NCBI GenBank assembly: GCA_900617975.1
Contig: UZAE01001594.1
Coordinates: 1-12,461 of the forward strand
Source: Rodentolepis nana
Lineage: Eukaryota > Platyhelminthes > Cestoda > Cyclophyllidea > Hymenolepididae
Reading direction: 5' to 3'
Length of the DNA stretch: 12,461 nucleotides
Part shown: one piece after another, positions 9,701-12,461 of the stretch
Layout of the letters: each line of letters opens with the position of its first letter
Numbering within the stretch: position 1 is the stretch's first letter
Made by a program: the position numbers and the translations under genes
Notes under the pieces: generated by a model
Database searches by the model: none
Told to the model about the DNA's origin: nothing
What the model saw: only the letters and a program-made list of their open reading frames with translations

Positions 9701-11756
9701 GACGGTCGGTTTTGTATTTGAATAACAGCCTACTGACATTTTAGTCAAATAATTTAATTAAATCATCCGATTGGGGATCACGTGCAGCACTTAGAGATAA
9801 TTTGGTATTATATTCACCTGTAATATAAGGCTCAAGTAATTACCTATGACGCAAATCGTTAGGATTTAGTTCTATTGGGGAGTCTAAATAACTTTAGATT
9901 TCAATTAGCCGTCGTGCCGAGATTGAGAGAAGGAAGGGATTTTCGGATACCTTTTTGACCTTGTTCATTACCTCATAACCTTTAATGCTATTTTAATGGC
10001 ACAAATTTTGCTACGTAAAACTGTTTGTGCGGAGGACAAGCCAAGACCCAAATAGCCTGGACAAAGTCCATTCTCCGTCTAGACGTGGTAGTCTTGAAAT
10101 GAGGACCCTATATCTAGATTTGAACCAAGTCATTCAAACCAAATATGATGACTCAAGTAACAGAAGGCCACCAATGGAGTCTGCCGTTGCACAACGAAAG
10201 AGCACACTTAACACCTAAAGTCCGAGAAGTTGGGAAAATGCGACCTCATTTATAAACAGACTCCGTATTCTAGTAGATCCGTCACAGTATCACGACATCT
10301 AGATCACACTGGATTTAAGCATTAATTAAATTTAAATTGATAATGAACTGTACCATTAAAAATACCGAGATAACTGCATAAGAATAAATACTAATGACCA
10401 TAGTTGCCCCTCAGAACAATCTGGTTTTCAATCATCAGAAACGTTTATACGAAAATTATTTGCATATAACTTAAACACAACATAAAGTGGCATTTGCAAT
10501 AAGAAAGCAATCCAGTGGTAGGGCAAATGGCGAAGTCTGACTTACGGGTTTCAATTCCTCCACAAATGGATGGTTGACGCTCTTCTTCACAAAATGCTGC
10601 AACTTCGTGTACTCCTGAGCCACACGATCGATTTGCTGCTCTTCGGGAGATCTACAAGGAACATTTAATTTACTGATGGCGACTAATGGAGACCTGAGCC
10701 ATGGCACCAATATTGAACCTCTTGGCCCCAAATAATCCCTTAAGTAGATTTCGTACCGCAGTTAGTCCAAGTCGGTTGTTTTTTGCCATGAAAAGACCGA
10801 GTTCAGTAGTTTGGGTTTGGGCCTTGCCTTAGCAATGCTGGTAATGATCTCATTTCAGTTTAATCAACTAGCTTCATACTGAAATGTTTCGAAGATTAGC
10901 CATCTGTGACGTACTCCTCATTCAAACAAAAAATAGGGACATTCGAGGCCTCTTAATTCAAAGAACTTACACCCTCGGCCATCTTCACTATCTTACTCCT
11001 GAAAGCGACTAAAAAGCTAGACAATGAAGCCATCATGACGAAAACAGTTTCCCACAGTTGGACAAATGCTGCCTATTTCGTCTTCCATCTAGGACTACGC
11101 CGCCTTCTAATTGACAGATCCTATAACTCCCCTCTACACTAAGACACCCATTGATTGTGTGTGCGTGTGTGGGGGGGGGGGCGGGAGGTGGCCTCTATGG
11201 CACGTTCTATCTTGCACAGTTTCACATAATGTGAACTTACATTAGCTTTTGATTATTATTTATTTATTTCAAATGGCAGGCGTTTTGATAGTTATCATTA
11301 GCCCTTTAGCTGACTTCAGGCTTTACAGATGGGAAGGAACATCAAAGTAACAGAAAGTCGAGGGGTGGAGAACATAAGAGTGATTTAGAGATGTAAAGAG
11401 ACAGATATGAAAGTAGAGAAAAGGTAGGATGAGTACTGCGCCAGAAGTCATTCGCCAGTTAATAGACTTTTTTGCCGTGTGAATATACGTTGCCCAGGGT
11501 GCACCACGTGGAGGTAAGTCTATCACGCACCCCAGCTTTTGATTATAGACCTAGTTAATTTCAGATATTTTCTCACATATTAAGTGAAAAATAGCGAAAG
11601 AAGGCAAGTGGGTGAATGAAAATGGACTAACTCGTTCTCTGAAGAGCCATTCTTGAATTGGATGTTGAAATCTTCACTAGAGGGAGTCGCTGGAGAAAGC
11701 CACCGTTCCAATCGACTGGTACAGGTTGCCACAGTGATTAAACTATTGATCAATTC
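634..11756 (-). CDS. COG2: Conserved oligomeric Golgi complex subunit 2, eleven 3' exons (N-terminus beyond the window)
   Basis: COG2 is a lobe A subunit of the COG tethering complex, which captures retrograde vesicles at the Golgi and keeps glycosylation enzymes in place. Eleven exons join in one frame to 567 codons plus TGA. Collinear matches to animal COG2, recalled from memory: VAQEY..LQ (exon B), LQGQLEG (C), GNPDKFH (E, residues 237-243), SKWSLSVYFQLR (F, ending at residue 291), RCWSGD (H, 333-338), QYRRTNRE (J, 467-474) and FLNDMVRKLNLR (K). The YRRTN block belongs to the C-terminal COG2 domain. All intron phases agree across junctions. Human COG2 is about 738 residues. About 110-130 N-terminal residues are missing here, and the linkers after exon H and after the YRRTN block are much shorter. 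No signal peptide or membrane segment is seen, as expected for a peripheral Golgi protein. The coordinates are the exon span including introns. Confidence 0.88.
976..1214 (-). CDS. COG2: COG2 exon J, YRRTN-containing C-terminal domain
   Basis: Seventy-nine codons plus two bases, ENVQALTKHVQELPRQYRR to EQMVLQTTN. It contains the family's conserved block QYRRTNRE, which in human reads RLYRRTNKE. The acceptor is cttaattag and the donor GTAAGC at 970-975 (phase 2). Reading through the donor would end the protein immediately after an extra Met, so an unspliced or alternative end at TTNM is possible. Confidence 0.92.
1453..1677 (-). CDS. COG2: COG2 exon I, ending at a GC donor
   Basis: Seventy-five codons, RGISSIESLLLVFFDGS to ENIVRSFE. 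The acceptor is ctcttgtag. The exon ends in GAG followed by GCAAGT, a GC-AG intron donor. The nearest GT (four bases further) would put exon J out of frame, while the GC site is phase 0 and fits. It starts the COG2 C-terminal domain. Confidence 0.85.
1760..1941 (-). CDS. COG2: COG2 exon H
   Basis: Two bases plus sixty codons, GYALALTATITQQIQRCWSG to QAPTTLEK. The acceptor is ttccttttgtag and the donor GTACGC (phase 0). The blocks RCWSGDVYLDALRHRFWKL and LQLVNVYAYLI match the human RRCWSDEMFLPLLVHRLWRLTLQILARYSVFV segment closely. Immediately after it, vertebrate COG2 has a poorly conserved linker that is nearly absent here. Confidence 0.93.
2797..2811. repeat. Target-site duplication, left arm of SINE copy 2
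   Basis: The sequence ctttctcccatatta matches the right arm ctttttcccacatta at 13 of 15 positions; both differences are C/T. Confidence 0.65.
2812..3133 (-). mobile_element. SINE-like element, copy 2, complete (322 bp)
   Basis: The element is oriented on the minus strand: its head (ATAGACTTACC then CACGTGGTGCACCCTGGGCA) is at the high coordinate and its AAT-rich tail lies at 2812-2832. It sits in the 3.1-kb intron between exons G and H, in the same sense as COG2. Flanking 15-bp repeats with two transitions look like an aged target-site duplication, the mark of LINE-type retroposition. It encodes no protein. It is the longest copy and keeps the B-box-like block at 3000-3011, but has lost about 12 bp near 2890 relative to the others. 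Confidence 0.82.
3134..3148. repeat. Target-site duplication, right arm of SINE copy 2
   Basis: The sequence ctttttcccacatta pairs with 2797-2811 (13 of 15 identical) directly at the element's head end. Confidence 0.65.
3268..3310 (-). mobile_element. tRNA-like fragment, possible decayed tRNA-derived SINE
   Basis: Read on the minus strand, TGTAGTAATGGCTTTAATAA (A-box-like, compare TAGCATAATGGTTAAC) is followed closely by GTCGTTCAATCCC (B-box-like, compare GGTTCRANNCC). The spacing is too short for a functional tRNA. Chance similarity cannot be excluded. Confidence 0.3.
3916..4009. repeat. Complementary poly-C and poly-G tracts
   Basis: CCCC then A then C27 (3921-3947), followed 43 bp later by G9 A G9 (3991-4009). 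On one strand the two could pair as a long GC hairpin or form G-quadruplex/i-motif structures. Exact run lengths may be unreliable, as such tracts are often mis-sequenced. Confidence 0.9.
4305..4620. promoter_or_regulatory. CpG-rich intronic patch with an E-box
   Basis: Dense CpG compared with the surrounding AT-rich intron, including GAACGCGTGCGG and AAACGCGTTAC, and a CACGTG E-box near 4334. It could be a regulatory element or an old repeat. No coding or RNA signal was found. Confidence 0.22.
4764..4780 (+). repeat. Short (GTCT)4 tandem repeat
   Basis: Four GTCT units in a row inside the exon G-H intron. Confidence 0.8.
5040..5113 (-). CDS. COG2: COG2 exon G (small exon)
   Basis: One base, 24 codons and one base: YQECNEAVTECTKIFFKAAE then DGPH. 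The acceptor is tctgtttcag and the donor GTATAT at 5034-5039 (phase 1). It corresponds to human FREIAGSLEAALTDVLEDAP. It is followed by the longest complete intron in the window, 3,098 bp, and joins exon H through a split Val codon. Confidence 0.85.
5204..5343 (-). CDS. COG2: COG2 exon F
   Basis: Forty-six codons plus two bases, LYKIGLEFLDLVEAR to SLSVYFQL. The acceptor is tgtgtctag and the donor GTACGC (phase 2, Arg split with exon G). It matches human KYTISMDFVRRLE and the FNKKWNLPVYFQIR block. The introns on either side are only 86 and 90 bp. Confidence 0.92.
5430..5550 (-). CDS. COG2: COG2 exon E
   Basis: One base plus forty codons, YEPLSEFDVIVDAF to GNPDKFHK. The acceptor is ttctgtttag and the donor GTAGAC (phase 0). 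It aligns with human GYDFLVNSVWPQIVQGLEEKL and the GNPDAFH motif, giving strong family evidence. Confidence 0.92.
5714..5775 (-). mobile_element. tRNA-like fragment, possible decayed tRNA-derived SINE
   Basis: On the minus strand, GATGGAATAACGTTC (A-box-like) is followed by AGAGGTCACGATTTCGGCAC (B-box-like, TTTCGGCACC). The AGGTCACGA block before the B box is also present in the fragment at 6640-6690. The A-to-B distance is slightly longer than in a tRNA. It has no foldable acceptor stem that I can see. Confidence 0.35.
6554..6563 (+). repeat. G10 homopolymer
   Basis: Ten G in a row, preceded by GGGA, in the D-E intron. Confidence 0.85.
6640..6690 (-). mobile_element. tRNA-like fragment, possible decayed tRNA-derived SINE
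   Basis: On the minus strand, ATAATGGTTAACGTCCGA is the typical right half of a tRNA A box and D-loop region (positions 6673-6686 for the core). It is followed by GAGGTCACGAGTTGGTGCTC, a mutated variable-loop/T-arm region with a B box at 6644-6655. About ten bases of the anticodon arm appear lost, so it is not a working tRNA. Confidence 0.42.
6925..6951 (+). repeat. G-quadruplex motif beside the exon D donor
   Basis: Four G-runs of 6, 6, 4 and 6 separated by TGA, T and T on the plus strand. This meets the usual quadruplex pattern. It is the template strand for COG2, 25 bp downstream of the exon D donor hexamer (6971-6976). In the pre-mRNA it appears as a C-rich tract. Confidence 0.85.
6977..7128 (-). 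CDS. COG2: COG2 exon D
   Basis: Fifty codons plus two bases, from IFSPCPELSS to KRLHK, with the last codon (Ser) split to exon E. The acceptor is ttttcgaag. A GT directly after LSLFQ would give the wrong phase. The donor GTATTT at 6971-6976 is the one that keeps frame with exon E. The helix-rich content (STLQRMFKEAINLLDSELS) fits the helical bundle of COG subunits, though sequence identity is low here. Confidence 0.78.
7129..7541. other. COG2: Intron between COG2 exons C and D (413 bp)
   Basis: AT-rich sequence with no repeat or gene that I can identify. Confidence 0.75.
7542..7769 (-). CDS. COG2: COG2 exon C
   Basis: Seventy-six codons from RIQQITTNLQGQLEG to LHSPLSK. The acceptor is aacgcag and the donor is GTGAGG, both phase 0. 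It matches the human RIAGITAMLQQSLEGLLLEG block and the following LRTYATIDK block (here LSTYISIDK). This is one of the clearest homologous stretches in the window. Confidence 0.9.
8797..8820 (+). repeat. C24 homopolymer
   Basis: Twenty-four C in a row in the B-C intron; length may be approximate for technical reasons. Confidence 0.9.
9032..9049 (+). repeat. (GA)9 microsatellite
   Basis: Nine GA units directly before the CpG-rich patch; GA tracts bind GAGA-type factors in some animals, but no such role is shown here. Confidence 0.9.
9052..9290. promoter_or_regulatory. CpG-rich intronic patch with CCAAT box and two TGACGC sites
   Basis: About 18 CpG in 240 bp within an AT-rich intron. A CCAAT box lies at 9137-9141. 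Two TGACGC half-sites of the cAMP-response type lie at 9155-9160 and 9166-9171, one helical turn apart. GTGCGCGCGTG lies near 9098. The combination resembles a proximal promoter or enhancer, but no transcript start or coding exon is evident next to it. Confidence 0.3.
10546..10651 (-). CDS. COG2: COG2 exon B
   Basis: This exon is one base plus 35 codons, from ESPEEQQIDRVAQEYTKLQ to EELKP. The acceptor is ccttgtag and the donor is the consensus GTAAGT at 10540-10545 (phase 0). It aligns with the ERIATEFNQLQ...LLDKVRP block of human COG2, just before the conserved bundle that follows. Confidence 0.85.
11155..11181 (+). repeat. TG-rich run and G11 homopolymer
   Basis: An alternating TG stretch with one C interruption (11155-11170) passes directly into eleven G (11171-11181). 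Confidence 0.85.
11244..11256. repeat. Target-site duplication, left arm of SINE copy 3
   Basis: The sequence agcttttgattat is repeated perfectly at 11534-11546. Confidence 0.85.
11257..11533 (-). mobile_element. SINE-like element, copy 3, complete (277 bp), perfect target-site duplication
   Basis: A minus-strand element in the intron between exons A and B, ending 98 bp from the exon A splice donor. Head (minus strand): GGGGTGCGTGATAGACTTAC, then the CACGTGGTGCACCC motif. Tail: AAATAAATAAATA. Perfect 13-bp flanking repeats show an intact retroposition event, probably younger than copy 2. Relative to copies 1 and 2 it lacks about 45 bp between the AGTACTG and GTTAATAG blocks (plus strand), including the B-box-like block. 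It encodes no protein. LTR or DNA-transposon origins fit poorly with a 13-bp duplication and an A-rich tail. Confidence 0.87.
11534..11546. repeat. Target-site duplication, right arm of SINE copy 3
   Basis: The sequence agcttttgattat is identical to 11244-11256. Confidence 0.85.
11632..11756 (-). CDS. COG2: COG2 exon A (first exon visible)
   Basis: This exon encodes 41 codons plus two bases, beginning ELINSLITVA and ending SSEN. It starts at an acceptor after a long pyrimidine tract (tctctctctttcttgaag) in phase 0. It ends at a GTTAGT donor in phase 2, which joins GA to the A of exon B to make Glu. It corresponds to the helix after the N-terminal coiled region of animal COG2 (LRLIQVIRSVEKIEKIL in human). 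Because the acceptor is good and no upstream ATG is in frame, this is an internal exon. Similarity alone is modest; the frame and phase fit with exon B raises confidence. Confidence 0.75.
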
Positions 11757-12461
11757 CTTCAAGAAAGAGAGAGAGATAAAAGCACCAGATCAAACACATT
11801 AGTCAAGAGATAAGTGAATCTAGTCGAACAGTTTTCCAAGGGGACACTAAGTTTCTACACTGTGACGCAAAAAAATATAACGAAACTAACTTGAAGATTT
11901 ATGATCGTCTAGGTAATTTATATAGCAAGCCACGGTGTTCTCTTAAGATTCACCATAGGCAAACTATAATTTAAATTAAGGGTCAAATAAGAGCCCATTC
12001 TAATGGTAACTGCAATACAATTTCTCCGTGTATTCGGAGAATTCAACATGGATCAAAGACAATTAGTCTCATCCAATTTGCTTGCGAGTGGAATATCTAA
12101 CCACACCAGCTAAAGAAGTGGATAGGAGAGAGTGGAGGGGGGGGGGGTGCGAAGGTCTTGGGTAACGCATCAGGGCGTACATTGATGCCACACACTCAAC
12201 CCAAGATGGGAGATGAAAGACGCCTTTCTATAAAGAGCACAATTTTTTGTCATTACTCAATTCAAGAGCAACTATAGACATAATACATTTTTGGGCATTT
12301 GTTCAGGTTATTCGCTGGACGTGCACTACTTTGACAAATAATGATTGATCAAGATTGAAAGCACATTGAAAGAGCACGTATTGATTTTTCAAAGGTTATT
12401 TTTTCATCCAATTATATTCCCATGATCTCCCTTCCTAATAAATCACTTCGTCTTAAGGTAC
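11757..12461. other. COG2: Intron upstream of exon A; no exon found
   Basis: I looked on the minus strand for the COG2 N-terminal region (the conserved leucine-rich part that precedes exon A) and found no match. The missing exons should lie beyond the window. Only a G11 run at 12137-12147 stands out. Confidence 0.6.
12137..12147 (+). repeat. G11 homopolymer
   Basis: Eleven G in a row in the intron upstream of exon A. Confidence 0.85.

Larger units (their letters stand above)
7770..10545. other. COG2: Intron between COG2 exons B and C (2,776 bp)
   Basis: Holds a C24 tract (8797-8820), a GA microsatellite (9032-9049) and a CpG-rich patch with CCAAT and TGACGC sites (9052-9290). The remainder is AT-rich and unremarkable. 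Open frames of 63-114 codons here have no recognisable similarity. Confidence 0.75.
10652..11631. other. COG2: Intron between COG2 exons A and B (980 bp)
   Basis: Contains SINE copy 3 with its target-site duplications (11244-11546) and a TG-rich run followed by G11 (11155-11181). Otherwise nothing recognised. Confidence 0.72.

Noticed and set aside
11257..11533. Solo LTR or miniature LTR retrotransposon (TRIM) for the repeat
   Set aside because: Duplications of 13-15 bp rather than 4-6 bp, an A-rich tail and no TG...CA ends argue for LINE-type retroposition.

Overview
The window looks like a piece of a eukaryotic nuclear genome, most likely a flatworm. That phylum call is my inference from a divergent but recognisable animal protein, introns of 82 to about 3,100 bp and a moderately AT-rich background. 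I cannot name the species and do not exclude another invertebrate. There is no bacterial-style gene layout: the long open frames are few, and the real coding sequence is in short exons on the minus strand.

One gene fills the window. Eleven minus-strand exons between 11756 and 634 join in a single consistent reading frame, each with AG acceptors and GT (once GC) donors. They give 567 codons plus a stop that align collinearly with COG2, subunit 2 of the conserved oligomeric Golgi tethering complex. The N-terminal part, roughly 110-130 residues by comparison with the human protein, must lie beyond position 12461. Exons run A 11756-11632, B 10651-10546, C 7769-7542, D 7128-6977, E 5550-5430, F 5343-5204, G 5113-5040, H 1941-1760, I 1677-1453, J 1214-976 and K 745-634 (stop).

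Most of the DNA is intron and repeat. Three copies of a 280-320 bp interspersed repeat are present: 1-316 (plus, start cut off by the window edge), 2812-3133 (minus) and 11257-11533 (minus). The two complete copies have an AAATA/AAT-rich tail. One is flanked by a perfect 13-bp target-site duplication and the other by a decayed 15-bp one (13 of 15 matching). This is the signature of a SINE-like element moved by LINE-type target-primed reverse transcription. I do not recognise the family, and its head is not clearly tRNA, 5S or 7SL. Three shorter minus-strand stretches (3268-3310, 5714-5775, 6640-6690) look like decayed tRNA-derived sequence with A-box- and B-box-like blocks.

Other intronic features are long poly-C/poly-G tracts, including a complementary C27/G18 pair 43 bp apart and a strong G-quadruplex motif 25 bp from the exon D splice donor, a (GA)n microsatellite, and two CpG-rich patches. 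One patch carries a CCAAT box and two TGACGC sites. No rRNA, functional tRNA, CRISPR array, operon or second protein-coding gene could be supported.
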